A DNA stretch of 63,991 nt from Oscillospiraceae bacterium (GCA_031262985.1 JAISGQ010000019.1:1-63991), one strand, 5' to 3'; counted from the first letter of the stretch, positions 7,969-19,509 are shown. Notes: a model not told the origin generated them from the letters alone. Numbers and translations are program-made.

Positions 7969-8382
7969 AATTATATTCCTCCTTATAATAGAGATTCATT
8001 ATGACCTAAATGTTCTATTTTGTCGATATGTAATTTGAGATATGTTGATAATTTCAATAATTAACTGTGTAAAATAATAATTGGTAACAAAAAAAGAGGA
8101 AACCTCAAAAGCCGCTTCTCCTGCACACAAAATCAATAAAATTGGTTTTGTGGAATCAATTCTGGAAAGGTATGTGCAAAATGATTGTATCCTGCCGGAA
8201 AATATGCGGCATAAATCTCAATTCTAATACTGCTCCACGTTTAAAATGTTGTTAGGCTTGCAACCCTAATTTCATCGTTTTCGTGTGATATTATTCCTTA
8301 CCAACGCTCATTTGACACATACGAGCCTTTTCCTACATTTAATACACCCGCTTTTCGTGCTATAATAGCAGTCAGAAAGCGG
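7969..8382. other. Spacer marking the right edge of the AT-rich island
   Basis: Base composition changes from AT-rich to the GC-richer backbone at roughly 8290. A 48-codon reading frame from a TTG at 8081 to 8227 (ending LPENMRHKSQF) looks codon-like but has no ribosome site and is not recognised; it may be a gene relic. Confidence 0.35.
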
Positions 8383-8385
8383 GTG
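8345..8385 (+). promoter_or_regulatory. -10 box inside a nested palindrome before the YaiI-family gene
   Basis: Arms CACCCGCTTT (8345-8354) and AAAGCGGGTG (8376-8385) are perfectly complementary. Between them is GCTATAATAGC, itself a palindrome centred on a TATAAT -10 box. The right arm includes the GTG start at 8383, so a transcript from this -10 would be almost leaderless. Confidence 0.45.
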
Positions 8386-8835
8386 ATTTCTATCAGGATT
8401 CTCATTGACGCAGACGGCTGTCCTGTAGTGGACATTGCCGTAGGCGCGGCGCGGAGACACAGTACTCCCTGTGTGATTCTCTGCGACACATCCCACGAGT
8501 TTAAAAAAGAAGGCGCGACAACCATCACCGTTTCAAGAGGAGCAGACAGCGTGGATTTCGCGCTGGTCAACCTCCTTTCTGCCGGCGACATTGTAGTCAC
8601 GCAGGATTACGGTCTTGCGGCGATGTGCCTTGCGCGGCGGGCGGTTGTCGTGAACCAAGACGGTATGATTTATGACGAGAGCAACATTGAAGCTCTGCTC
8701 CTCCAGCGGCATACTGCGGCGAAAATCCGCCGAGGAGGCGGGCGTCTGCGCGGCAATTCCAAGCGGAAGGAAGAGCAGAACAAGGCGTTCGCCATGCGGC
8801 TCGAGGAATTATTGGAGGGGAAATCAGATGAATAA
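8383..8835 (+). CDS. YaiI/YqxD family protein (UPF0178, DUF188)
   Basis: A 150-residue protein of the widespread YaiI/YqxD family. The hallmark N-terminus IRILIDADGCPVV places two acidic residues in a PIN-like fold, and VTQDYGLAAMCL continues the family pattern. Members are thought to be metal-dependent nucleases or RNA-associated proteins, but the function is not settled. It starts at GTG 8383 with only a weak ribosome site, and its last 8 bases overlap the next gene, so the two are translationally coupled. Confidence 0.85.
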   Translation: MISIRILIDADGCPVVDIAVGAARRHSTPCVILCDTSHEFKKEGATTITVSRGADSVDFALVNLLSAGDIVVTQDYGLAAMCLARRAVVVNQDGMIYDESNIEALLLQRHTAAKIRRGGGRLRGNSKRKEEQNKAFAMRLEELLEGKSDE

Positions 8836-9106
8836 GACTGAGACAGCAGTGATACTAAAGTGCCATTGCGGCTGTGCCATGCTTGTGGCGGAGCGGATAG
8901 AGTGGGAGGACGGCGAAGTGGACTACAACATCTCCGTGCAGGATTCCCGATATGACCACAACAACGCAACATTTTGGGGCAGGCTCAAAGGCGCGGCAAA
9001 GCTCCTTTTCGGCAAGCCTGTTCATTACAGCGATATTTACCTCGACGAGCCGCAAAAGTTCAAGGATTTTGCAAAGCAGATAAACGAGCTTTGTGAAAAT
9101 GATTGA
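8828..9106 (+). CDS. Small unknown protein with CxC motif
   Basis: A 92-residue protein not recognised as a named family. It begins MNKTETAVILKCHCGCAMLV, with a C-H-C-G-C motif that could bind metal, followed by an acidic, mostly beta-like segment and a helical tail. The internal ATG at 8828 is chosen because GGAGGGG lies 9-10 bases upstream inside the preceding gene and the protein reads naturally from there. It probably shares a transcript with the upstream YaiI-family gene. Confidence 0.6.
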   Translation: MNKTETAVILKCHCGCAMLVAERIEWEDGEVDYNISVQDSRYDHNNATFWGRLKGAAKLLFGKPVHYSDIYLDEPQKFKDFAKQINELCEND

Positions 9107-9109
9107 TAC

Positions 9110-9230
9110 TATAGTTAATTATTATCGAAGCAATAATTAAGAAAACAACAAGCCTCCGCGAGCGAAAAAGCTTTGACTTGTGCGCTTTTCGTCTGTGGAG
9201 ACTTGATTGTTTGAGGGTTAATTCAGTGTA
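9110..9230. repeat. TATAGTTAATTAAC-type MITE, diverged copy
   Basis: It begins TATAGTTAATTA and ends GGTTAATTCAGTGTA, with an interior related to the other copies (AAGAAAACAACAAGCCTCC and a GCGAAAAAG/CTTTTCG stem). It lies between two convergent transcription units and can act as a terminator. Confidence 0.65.
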
Positions 9231-9272
9231 CGCCGAAGGAGCGTCAAACGCCCTTCTGATTGCGTTTCTTGA

Positions 9273-10514
<1,242 letters not shown>

Positions 10515-10539
10515 TCAAAAAGGTGTTATCTATTATATT

Positions 10540-10583
10540 TACAGCATAACAGGTTCGGTATATGCCGCGCCTGTTATGCTGTA
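10540..10583 (-). terminator. Inverted repeat between two collagen-like genes
   Basis: ACAGCATAACAGG and its exact complement form a 13-14 bp stem with a 16-base loop. There is no strong U-run, so it may be a processing or attenuation hairpin within the operon. Confidence 0.5.
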
Positions 10584-10623
10584 ATCATTACCTATAACTT
10601 ATTTCCCTCTAAGTCACTTGTTT

Positions 10624-11630
<1,007 letters not shown>

Positions 11631-11645
<15 letters not shown>

Positions 11646-13565
11646 ACAGGCACTTTTGCCGTCTCCCACGGTGGAGCTATTAAATCTACGCGTCGTAGTT
11701 TCTTCGGGCGGCGTAAGAATGAGCGCGTGAGTAAATTTAAAAACAGTACCTGCGGGCAAGTTGGACATATTATTGCTCGGAGTAAAATAAATCCCTGTCG
11801 AATCAAACATAAGCGGCAGTTGGTAGGTGTCGCCGTCCGGCTCTACAATCCATAAAGAGCCGATTGACGGCGAACCTTGATACTGCTTAAGTTCAGGATA
11901 CTGGTCGCTTGTCATGATATAATAGGTTTGACCGTTAGATAGTGTCTGAGTGTGGTCAAGCTGACCTTGATCCCAGAAATTATAGGTATACCCCGAGGAT
12001 ATAACCGATGCTCCTGTCCCCGACAGTGCCGGTGTCTGCGACAGCATAGTCTGTATATCCGAAAGATATACAAAGCTCTCCAAACGCTCAGTTCGGATTG
12101 TTAAGTCCGTCACCGCCGTTTCAAGTGCCGAAATCCTGTTTTCCAAATCCGAACAATCGCAAACTCCTGTCGCTCCTGTAGCTCCTGTCGCACCCGTTGC
12201 ACCTGTAGCTCCTGTAGCACCGTTGTCGCCTTTAATACCCTGCTCCCCCTGCGGTCCTGTTGCACCTTTAACGCCTTGTATACCTTGAATGCCCTGCTCC
12301 CCTGTCGCGCCTGTAGCACCTGTTGCGCCTACACCTGTAGCACCCGTAGCCCCTGTAGCTCCTGTAGCACCGTTGTCGCCTTTAATACCCTGCTCCCCCT
12401 GCGGTCCTGTTGCACCCTGAACACCTTGTATGCCTTGAACACCCTGCTCTCCTGTCGCGCCTGTAGCACCTGTTGCACCTGCTTCTCCCTGCAAGCCTGC
12501 CGCGCCTGTAGCTCCTGTAGCACCGTTGTCGCCTTTAACCCCCTGCTCGCCTTGCAAGCCTGTTGCCCCCTGAACGCCTTGTATACCTTGAACGCCCTGC
12601 GCCCCTGTCGCGCCTGTAGCACCGGGAGTTCCTGTCGCGCCGGTTGCTCCGGGTTCTCCTGCCGCGCCTGTAGCTCCTCTTTCGCCCTGAATGCCTTGAA
12701 CACCCTGAATACCCTGCGGACCTCTTATATATCCGACGTTTTCCCACTGCGACAGTGAACTGTTCCAGACATAAAGCGAACCTTCAACAAGATAGGCATC
12801 CCCCGCGTTGCCTGTTGGGTGTGCATTTATAAAGTCATCATAATTTTCATATGAGTCGAGTATATTAAGCCCTGCTCCGTCCGCGCCTGCCTCGCCTTGA
12901 ATACCTTGAATACCCTGTATTCCCTGCTCTCCTTGTTCTCCTGTTGCACCTCTTTCGCCTGTAGCACCCGTAGCTCCTCTTTCTCCTGTCGCGCCTGTGT
13001 TGCCCTGTATACCCTGCACACCTTCGACTCCCTGCACGCCCTGAATACCCTGCCCACCTTGAATGCCCTGTTCGCCTGTCGCACCCATCGCGCCTGTTGC
13101 GCCTCTTTCGCCCGCAGCACCCGTAGCTCCTCTTTCTCCTGTAGCACCTGTGTTGCCCTGTATGCCCTGCACTCCTTCAACGCCCTGCTCTCCCTGAATG
13201 CCTTGTATACCCTGAATACCCTGTTCGCCTGTCGCGCCGGTTGCTCCTGTTGCACCTCTTTCGCCCGCAGCACCTGTAGCTCCTCTTTCACCTGCCGCAC
13301 CTGTGTTGCCTTGTATGCCCTGCACACCTTCAACGCCCTGCTCTCCTTGAATGCCCTGAATGCCCTGCATACCCTGTTCGCCTGTAGCTCCTGCCGCGCC
13401 GGTTGCTCCTGTAGCTCCGCGCAGTCCGCGCATACCCTGCGCTCCTCTTGCTCCTGTAGCTCCTGTAGCTCCTGTAGCTCCCGTAGCTCCCGTGGCACAA
13501 ACTACCCTTCGCGAACAACCGTCAGATACCGTCGGGCAGTCATTGTATCTTCCATTATTTATCAT
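11631..13565 (-). CDS. Large collagen-like triplet protein
   Basis: A 644-residue protein with the shared leader ([10 protein letters not shown]...[10 protein letters not shown]). It has two collagenous regions with long repeated blocks ([26 protein letters not shown]). They are separated around residues 240-285 by a small module ([20 protein letters not shown]...[14 protein letters not shown]) often found in bacterial and phage collagen-like fibres. A heptad segment ([20 protein letters not shown]) follows the second region and probably acts as a trimerisation coiled coil, before a C-terminal beta-rich domain of about 150 residues. Its ATG overlaps the stop of the glycosyltransferase gene (ATGA), so the two are coupled. 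Confidence 0.85.
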
Positions 13566-14635
13566 TGCTGTGCCCTCTTTTTTCTGAAATATTGCCTATT
13601 ATACTCCACAGAAGCCGAATCGGGACGCAGCTCGGCGACCTTCTCGTTATACTCCTCAGCTTTGTCGATGTCGCCAAGCTTGTCGCAGCAAACTACGCAC
13701 TCCGCCAAGGGGATATAATCCCAAAACTCGGCGCGTATGAAACCCCATGTTTTCGGCTTTTCCAACGCAAGAACCGATTTGAACCAATATAACGCCTTTT
13801 TCCAGTCGTTTTGTTTCTTATAGATATATCCTATCTTGCAGCATATTTCCGCTCTCGGTGTATCATATAAGAAGCTTTGGAACAACGTCACAAGAGCTTT
13901 CTTGTCATCTCCTAAGGAAGAGCAGCAGTCAGCCATGCCTTCACAAGCACTTATCCTATCCTCTACCCAGCCGTCCTTGCGTGAGAAAAAATCGAGATAC
14001 ATATCGAGCGACGCCTTATAACGTCTGAAGGAGTAAAGCTCACGCGCGTAGTAGTAAAGCCCGCGCGTGGAGAGGGTTTTGCCCTCCTCAATCTGTTTTT
14101 CGTATATTTTCATATTGCGGTCACTGTAGCTCCTCGTATGCTTGTTGTGCTTAATAACAATGTCCGCCTGTACTATTTTTCCGCTCTTTTCAAGATACTC
14201 GTGGACAGGCTCATGCCAGCGATAGTTGTTCACTCGCTTTGACATACGTTCTCTAAAAAAAGAGAACGTGTACTCTCCCCTATCGTTTGTCTGTGTTGCG
14301 TACCGCATCATTATTACGTCATCGTCTGTGATTTTATCCTTATACTCGATGAATTTCGCGATGTTCTCGTCGTCGATAATGTCGTCGGCGTCGAGCCACA
14401 TTATGTAGTCCTGCGTCGCGAAGCTGTAGGAGTAATTCCTCGCCGCCGCAAAGTCATCACACCACTCGAAATCGTAGATTTTGTCTGTGTACCGCTTTGC
14501 AATCTCCTTTGTGTCGTCGGTCGAGCCGGTGTCCACGATAATTATTTCGTCCACGATTTTTTTGGCACAGTCAAGGCAATCTGCTATATTTCCGCCCTCA
14601 TTTTTCACAATCATACATAAACTTACAGTAGCCAT
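13562..14635 (-). CDS. Family 2 glycosyltransferase with TPR-like C-terminus
   Basis: A 357-residue enzyme. Residues about 1-210 are a GT-A fold family 2 domain: [16 protein letters not shown] at the start, [11 protein letters not shown] for nucleotide binding, and the WLDADD metal motif. The rest is helical with TPR-like pairs ([23 protein letters not shown]). Enzymes of this layout glycosylate exosporium or flagellar proteins. Lying directly before three Thr-rich collagen-like genes, it most likely adds the first sugar to GxT triplets; that substrate is an inference from position. The start follows TTTAGGAGGAATT. Confidence 0.85.
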   Translation of the reverse strand: MATVSLCMIVKNEGGNIADCLDCAKKIVDEIIIVDTGSTDDTKEIAKRYTDKIYDFEWCDDFAAARNYSYSFATQDYIMWLDADDIIDDENIAKFIEYKDKITDDDVIMMRYATQTNDRGEYTFSFFRERMSKRVNNYRWHEPVHEYLEKSGKIVQADIVIKHNKHTRSYSDRNMKIYEKQIEEGKTLSTRGLYYYARELYSFRRYKASLDMYLDFFSRKDGWVEDRISACEGMADCCSSLGDDKKALVTLFQSFLYDTPRAEICCKIGYIYKKQNDWKKALYWFKSVLALEKPKTWGFIRAEFWDYIPLAECVVCCDKLGDIDKAEEYNEKVAELRPDSASVEYNRQYFRKKRAQQ

Positions 14636-14650
14636 AATTCCTCCTAAATA

Positions 14651-14998
14651 TTAAATATTATTAGCATCCGCCGAAAAAATCCGGAGCAGCTCCGAGTACT
14701 CCTCTGCCGTTTGCAAGCCGCGTTTCCCCTCCACGGGAATGCCATTGACAAAGGCTGCGACAGTAGGAACAGAATTAATGCCGTAGAAATCAGCCGTCCT
14801 GAAATTGTGTTCCAAATTCAGCTCCGCCAACTTCACCTTTGCCGCCTCCCAATCCGCCTTCCGCTCCTTTGGCAGATGTTCGAGGGTTTCTCTCGCAGCC
14901 GCGCAGAGGGGACACCAGTCGGCATAGAAAAAGACAAGACAATTGTTTTGCTCTGCAAATTCACCGAATGTCGCGTCGGTCAGAGTATGAAGCTTCAT
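14651..14998 (-). CDS. Thioredoxin-like protein with CPLC active site
   Basis: A 115-residue thioredoxin fold. The active site WCPLC in FFYADWCPLCAAARE replaces the usual WCGPC. The cis-proline region is GINSVPTVAAF, and GKRGLQTAEEYSELL forms the C-terminal helix. It has no signal peptide, so it acts in the cytoplasm or forespore. A GGAGGGTGATACA ribosome site precedes the ATG. As first gene of the probable operon with the glycosyltransferase and collagen-like genes, it may keep cysteines of their N-terminal leaders in the right redox state, which is speculative. Confidence 0.8.
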   Translation of the reverse strand: MKLHTLTDATFGEFAEQNNCLVFFYADWCPLCAAARETLEHLPKERKADWEAAKVKLAELNLEHNFRTADFYGINSVPTVAAFVNGIPVEGKRGLQTAEEYSELLRIFSADANNI

Positions 14999-15116
14999 TG
15001 TATCACCCTCCTGCGGTGTGTTTCTTCAACTACACAATATGCTTTAGGAGGAGGGATTGTTACAGGGAGAAAGGAGGAAAATGCCGCTTATCGGCAAAAA
15101 ACGAGCTGTATTTCGC

Positions 15117-15160
15117 AAAAAAATCCTCCAATCACAAAATTTGTGATTGGAGGATTTTGC
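15117..15160 (-). terminator. Terminator of the TIR-Sel1 gene
   Basis: A perfect stem of about 18 bp (AAATCCTCCAATCACAAA and its complement) is followed on the minus strand by a run of T. It lies between the TIR-Sel1 stop and the thioredoxin gene. Confidence 0.85.
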
Positions 15161-15217
15161 CGTATGTAGAGCTACTGTATCAGAGAGGAGCGGGAGGAGC
15201 TACAGCGATTGGTTTTG

Positions 15218-16696
15218 TTATCCCCTCATTTTTTTCAATTGTTCCTTTGCGGAGGAATTTCCCAATGCCGCCGCTTTTTCATACCATTCTATCGCTTTTC
15301 CATAATCCTGCGGTACACCTTGACCATGCTTATATGAATAGCCCAAATTATTCATTGCAGAGGAATTTCCCAATGCCGCAGCTTTTTTATACCATTCTAT
15401 CGCTTTTCCATAATCCTGCGGTACACCTTTACCATACTTGTATGAATAGCCCAAGTGATTCATTGCGGAGAAATTCCCCAGTGCCGCAGCTTTTCTCCAC
15501 CATTCAGTAGCTTTTTCATAATCCTGCGGCACACCTTGACCATTATAATATAACACTCCAAAACTATTCATCGCGTTGGAATTTCCCAATTCCGCCGCTT
15601 TTCTCCACCAGTCAGCAGCTTTTTGATGGTCCTGTGATACACCTTGACCGTTGTAATATAACGCACCCAAATTTCTCATTGCGTCGGAATTTCCCAATGC
15701 CGCTGATTTTGAATACCATTCAGCCGCTATTTGATAGTCCTGCCGGACACATTCGCCATTGTCATATAACAAGCCTAAATTATACATTGCTTTGGCATTT
15801 CCCAGTTCCGCCGCTTTCGCATAAAAGACTATCGCCTTTCCGTAATCCTGCCGGACACCCTCGCCTTTTTCGTATAGCCAGCCCAAATTGCACATTACAG
15901 CGGAATCTTTCAATGCCGCTTTTTCGTATAATTCAGCCGCTCTTTTATAGTCCTGTTCAACTCCGTCGCCGTAGTAGAACATATTCCCCGCTTTTAACTG
16001 CGCGGCGGAGAAGCCGGAATATGCCGCGCCTATTATTTTGTCCGCGCCCACTTTTTCGTCTTTCTCTATAACTCCCGAAAGTCCGTTTAAGTAACCAAGC
16101 CCCAGATAATACCCCTCATCAATTGAAAGCTTGTCGCCCGATTCAAACTTCTTTACGGCAAGCCTGATATTATCCTCATCGGTTTTGCTCATCAGAATAT
16201 CGTCGAGCCACTTCTTCAAATCCTGCATATACCGCTCGCTGTCAGTCCTTAAAGGATTTATTCTATTTAAATTGTCGTTCATTTGCTGCTCGGTTTCCGG
16301 CGTCAACTGCTCAACAACTATGGGCAGAATCGGAACAGGATGCCGCTGTCCCTCGGGTATGTGATTGCCGTTGATGTCTATTTTCCCCTGCGCGAGAGGG
16401 ATCTCACGCTCTACCACATAGCAACCCATCTCAAATGTGTTGTTTGTGACAATAAGTACCATCAGATTCGCCGCTCTTACTGCGCGGTCGATTTCGGTAT
16501 CCCATTTGTCGAAACCTATGCTGTCGCGGTCGCACCAAACTCCGCAGTCGAAGGCACGCAGAAGGTCGCCCTCGACGCGGTCGATAAAGCTGTTATCAAC
16601 CTTCCTGTGGCTGAGGAAAACATACGGTTTTCCCGTACCGTCATGTTTTCCGTATCTTGTATGCACTTTGATTTTCTTCTCCGCCATTGCAGGCAT
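15218..16696 (-). CDS. TIR domain-Sel1 repeat protein
   Basis: A 492-residue protein. Residues about 20-140 are a TIR fold (YVFLSHRKVDNSFIDRVEGDL, VWCDRDSIGFDKW, LMVLIVTNNTFEMGCYVVERE). The glutamate in CYVVERE is in the position of the TIR NADase catalytic acid. After a linker come about eight Sel1-like repeats of 36 residues (A.LGN..AM..LG..Y..G.GV.QDY.KA..W), from about 205 to the end. Bacterial TIR proteins with repeat sensors often serve in antiphage immunity by NAD depletion. Here it stands alone, so signalling or host interaction is also possible. The start at 16696 is chosen for the GGGAGGGAGAATC site. Confidence 0.8.
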   Translation of the reverse strand: MPAMAEKKIKVHTRYGKHDGTGKPYVFLSHRKVDNSFIDRVEGDLLRAFDCGVWCDRDSIGFDKWDTEIDRAVRAANLMVLIVTNNTFEMGCYVVEREIPLAQGKIDINGNHIPEGQRHPVPILPIVVEQLTPETEQQMNDNLNRINPLRTDSERYMQDLKKWLDDILMSKTDEDNIRLAVKKFESGDKLSIDEGYYLGLGYLNGLSGVIEKDEKVGADKIIGAAYSGFSAAQLKAGNMFYYGDGVEQDYKRAAELYEKAALKDSAVMCNLGWLYEKGEGVRQDYGKAIVFYAKAAELGNAKAMYNLGLLYDNGECVRQDYQIAAEWYSKSAALGNSDAMRNLGALYYNGQGVSQDHQKAADWWRKAAELGNSNAMNSFGVLYYNGQGVPQDYEKATEWWRKAAALGNFSAMNHLGYSYKYGKGVPQDYGKAIEWYKKAAALGNSSAMNNLGYSYKHGQGVPQDYGKAIEWYEKAAALGNSSAKEQLKKMRG

Positions 16697-16736
16697 GATT
16701 CTCCCTCCCGTCATTTCAAGTAAGTGTGGAACAGTA

Positions 16737-17258
16737 TTACTTATACATATCAAACAGCTTGGTTCTCCTGAGTGTCAGTAGGAGCGGTATTCCCAGAAGG
16801 CACACTACCGCCAGCTCCCCTGCTCCCACAGACAAGGCGCACTCCCAGAACGTGTCTGCCGAAAAGAAGTAGGACAGCTCCGCGCCTACCATGACCGCGT
16901 TGACCAGCACAGGCGCGAGGAGTGACACTACCGAAACCGAAAATACGCGTGTTTTGTTTCTGAAAATCCGCGTGATTACAGCCGCTATCAGTGTGGCGGC
17001 TGTGCCGATAATCACATCGGGGAGTACTGTCTGCCCCATAGCGACACCCGCCGCATTGGATATGGCGCATCCCAGCGTCACTCCGTACACTCCCATGGGA
17101 GTGAGCATAGGCAGGAGTGTCAGAGCCTCCGTCGCCCGAAACTGCACCGGTCCGTAGCCTAAAGGCGCGATGGCGATGGTCACAACGGCGTAAATAGCCG
17201 CTATCAGTCCTACCTCCGTCAACTGGTGTGAACGCAAACCGTTTTTTTCTCTTTTCAA
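16737..17258 (-). CDS. queT: QueT-type queuosine precursor transporter
   Basis: A 173-residue membrane protein of the QueT family (COG4708), the substrate-binding S component that imports preQ1/preQ0 through an ECF energising module. It has five or six hydrophobic segments and the family signature GYGPVQFRATEALTLLP near residue 35. It starts at TTG (17258), eight bases after CGGAGG. That ribosome site lies inside the tail of a preQ1-type riboswitch, which agrees with the gene identity. No other queuosine genes are in the window. Confidence 0.85.
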   Translation of the reverse strand: MKREKNGLRSHQLTEVGLIAAIYAVVTIAIAPLGYGPVQFRATEALTLLPMLTPMGVYGVTLGCAISNAAGVAMGQTVLPDVIIGTAATLIAAVITRIFRNKTRVFSVSVVSLLAPVLVNAVMVGAELSYFFSADTFWECALSVGAGELAVVCLLGIPLLLTLRRTKLFDMYK

Positions 17259-17265
17259 TTTTAAT

Positions 17266-17309
17266 TCCTCCGTAGTATTTTTTTATGGTCAGGATTTTGC
17301 GAACTGACC
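17266..17309 (-). promoter_or_regulatory. preQ1-I riboswitch candidate of queT
   Basis: In the RNA, a stem GGUCAG/CUGACC (17309-17304 with 17293-17288) encloses the loop UUCGCAAAAUC. An A-rich tail AUAAAAAAAUACUA follows and runs into the ribosome site CGGAGG. Loop bases UCCU can pair with the AGGA of that site, giving the H-type pseudoknot of preQ1-I switches. The loop resembles the known Thermoanaerobacter aptamer (UCGCAGUAACC). Bound preQ1 would hide the ribosome site and lower transporter synthesis. Confidence 0.7.
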
Positions 17310-17354
17310 GCCGATGGGTTTAGTGTGTACTTCCTTCTGCCCTCCTTTCTGTAG

Positions 17355-17422
17355 GGCGACACCGCACAACCGGCGGCGAGTATAATTGCAAGGATACTCG
17401 CCGAGCTTTGTGCGGTGTTGCC
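17355..17422 (-). terminator. Long hairpin directly after the CBS-domain gene
   Basis: GGCAACACCGCACAA and CGGCGAGTAT pair with their complements across a 10-base loop, giving about 25 base pairs with one 4-base internal loop. It begins at the very next base after the stop codon of the CBS-domain gene. There is no U-run, so it may protect the 3' end or separate that message from queT. Confidence 0.6.
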
Positions 17423-18739
17423 TTATATATTAGTATCAGCACCGCCCTTGACTACAAGCACCTTGGAGATTCTTCTGTCCTCCACAAGCTCGACTGTCAG
17501 GGTGGACTTGCCTACGTTTACAGACGGTCTGTCGCCGCGCGCGGGAATCCGCCCTATCACGCTGACGATATACCCCGCCACTGTGTCATAGTCGCCGTCG
17601 GGAATCTGCTCGCCTATAAGCTCGGACACCTCGTCTACAGAGGTCGCGCCGTCAACTGTGAAGCAGTTGTCACTCACCTGCGAGATTTCCTCCTCCTCGT
17701 TGTCGTATTCGTCCTGTATACTGCCGAAAATCGACTCGATTAAGTCCTCCATAGTGACCACGCCCGCCGTGCCGCCGTACTCGTCTACTACGACCGCCAT
17801 CTGGATTTTCTTCGCCGTCATCTCGGAAAAGAGGGAGGACAGCTTCTTCCCCTCGGGGATGTAGTACGGTTCTCTCATCAAGTCGCCTATGGATATGTCG
17901 TCAATGTCGGTAGTTCCGACATATTTCAGAAGGTCCTTCACATAAATTATGCCGACAATAGTATCTATATCGCCCTCGTAAACAGGGATACGCGAATAGC
18001 CCGTCTCTATTGCCGATTGAGTGATAGTCATTATGTCGTCGGTGTTTTCCACTCCTACAATCTCGGTTCTGTGGGACATTATTTCGCTTGCGGTAGTGTC
18101 GTCAAACTCGAAGATATTCTCAATCATCTCGCGTTCCGACTGCTCGATAACGCCCTTCTGACCGCCTACGTCAACCATCATGAGAATTTCCTCCTCCGTG
18201 ACGGTCGACTCCTCCTTGTTCGGGTCTATCCCTATGAGGCGGGATATGCCGTTGGTGGACACGGTGAGAAGCCACACAAACGGAGTGAATGCGCGTTTGA
18301 TGAAGAGCAGCGTGCCTCCCACCGCGAAGGAGATGGACTCCGCCTTCTGCATACCTATCTTCTTCGGGACAAGCTCGCCGAAAACTAGATTGAAAAACGC
18401 GAGGAGCAGCGTTATAATAACAGTTGCAGCAGTCTTTGCAGCCGCGTCGCTCATGAAGCTGAGCTTTGAGAGAAGCGCACCGAAATCACCTGCGAATGAT
18501 GTCGCCGCCGAAGCGGAGGACAGAAAACCCGCAAATGTAACTCCGACCTGAATGGTCGCAAGAAAGCTGCTGGAGTTGGCGGTGAGAAGCTCGATTTTCA
18601 TCGCTCCCTTGTGTCCGCCTCCTGCCATTCGCTCAATTTTAGCGTCGTTGAGGGTTATTATCGCAATCTCACTCATAGCGAAAAACGCGTTGAGCAGTGT
18701 CAATAATAACAGAACTATCAGACTTACAATCCCGCTCAT
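17423..18739 (-). CDS. CNNM/HlyC-CorC family membrane protein
   Basis: A 438-residue protein with a DUF21 membrane domain (about 1-190, three to four helices starting SLIVLLLLTLLNAFFAMSE). A CBS-domain pair follows (about 205-330; MSHRTEIVGV, VVDEYGGTAGVVTMEDLIE), then a CorC/HlyC C-terminal domain (about 345-425; FTVDGATSVDEVSELIG). The family extrudes or regulates Mg2+ or related ions in the cytoplasmic membrane, and the old hemolysin name is misleading. The length is normal and the CBS pair suggests nucleotide control. Confidence 0.85.
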   Translation of the reverse strand: MSGIVSLIVLLLLTLLNAFFAMSEIAIITLNDAKIERMAGGGHKGAMKIELLTANSSSFLATIQVGVTFAGFLSSASAATSFAGDFGALLSKLSFMSDAAAKTAATVIITLLLAFFNLVFGELVPKKIGMQKAESISFAVGGTLLFIKRAFTPFVWLLTVSTNGISRLIGIDPNKEESTVTEEEILMMVDVGGQKGVIEQSEREMIENIFEFDDTTASEIMSHRTEIVGVENTDDIMTITQSAIETGYSRIPVYEGDIDTIVGIIYVKDLLKYVGTTDIDDISIGDLMREPYYIPEGKKLSSLFSEMTAKKIQMAVVVDEYGGTAGVVTMEDLIESIFGSIQDEYDNEEEEISQVSDNCFTVDGATSVDEVSELIGEQIPDGDYDTVAGYIVSVIGRIPARGDRPSVNVGKSTLTVELVEDRRISKVLVVKGGADTNI

Positions 18740-19017
18740 ACAAACTCACGCTCCTCTTCTCTTGAATATGGAAGGTGCGTGAGCCATCTTCGTTTAGGAT
18801 AGGCAGTGTCCGACTCAGTTGTCATTTTGTTTTTTTCCCCTTTCAACCGATAAATACTATAATATACCAGCTTGGGAGATATTATACCAACTGATGAAAT
18901 AAATGTCAATGCCGTGCGATTGTCCCGCTCATAATGTGACGGTTTTAGGCATATTTGAATGATGTTGTAACGATTTGCAATCTGCTCAATCTTATTTGCG
19001 AAAGGGAGGTGAAACAG

Positions 19018-19509
19018 GTGAGTGACTTCGAGAAAATATACGAGCAGTACGGCAAGCGCGTATATTATTTCCTGCTTTCACTCTGCCGCGATGAGGACTT
19101 GGCGGAGGAGCTTACGCAGGAGACTATGCTCCGCGCGATAATGAATATCGGCTCATTCAGAAAAGAGAGCAAGCTCTCGACTTGGCTCTGCCAGATAGCC
19201 AAAAACCTCTACTTCGAGTGGCAGAAGAAAAGCAGGAGAACCGTGCCGCTTGACGAAAACGCCTCCCTTGCCGACTGCGGGGAGGACATTGAGGAGCGGC
19301 TTTCCGATAAGGAGGACGCACAGCGAATACTCCGCCGCCTGCACCTCCTCGGTGAGCCGTACAAGGAGGTATTCACCCTGCACGCACTCGGCGGCGTATC
19401 GCTCACGGAGATAAGCAAGCTGTTCGGAAAGAGTGACAGCTGGGCGAGAGTTACCTACTATCGGGCAAAGGCAATGATAATTTCAAGCATGGAGGAGAAA
19501 GACACATGA
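19018..19509 (+). CDS. ECF-type RNA polymerase sigma factor
   Basis: A 163-residue sigma-70 factor of the extracytoplasmic-function group. Region 2 is IYEQYGKRVYYFLLSLCRDEDLAEELTQET, with the -10 binding helix. Region 4 is near the end (LHALGGVSLTEISKLFGKSDSWARVTYYRAK). The GTG at 19018 is chosen because AGGGAGGTGAAACAG precedes it; the longer frame has no ribosome site. The gene overlaps the next by four bases (ATGA), the usual arrangement of a sigma factor with its own anti-sigma factor. Confidence 0.85.
   Translation: MSDFEKIYEQYGKRVYYFLLSLCRDEDLAEELTQETMLRAIMNIGSFRKESKLSTWLCQIAKNLYFEWQKKSRRTVPLDENASLADCGEDIEERLSDKEDAQRILRRLHLLGEPYKEVFTLHALGGVSLTEISKLFGKSDSWARVTYYRAKAMIISSMEEKDT

Noticed and set aside
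8672-8827. Upstream extension of the small CxC protein
   Set aside because: It overlaps the YaiI-family gene in another frame; the ATG at 8828 with GGAGGGG upstream is the better start.
15218-15980. 108-base repeats as a DNA repeat array
   Set aside because: They are the coding sequence of Sel1-like protein repeats.
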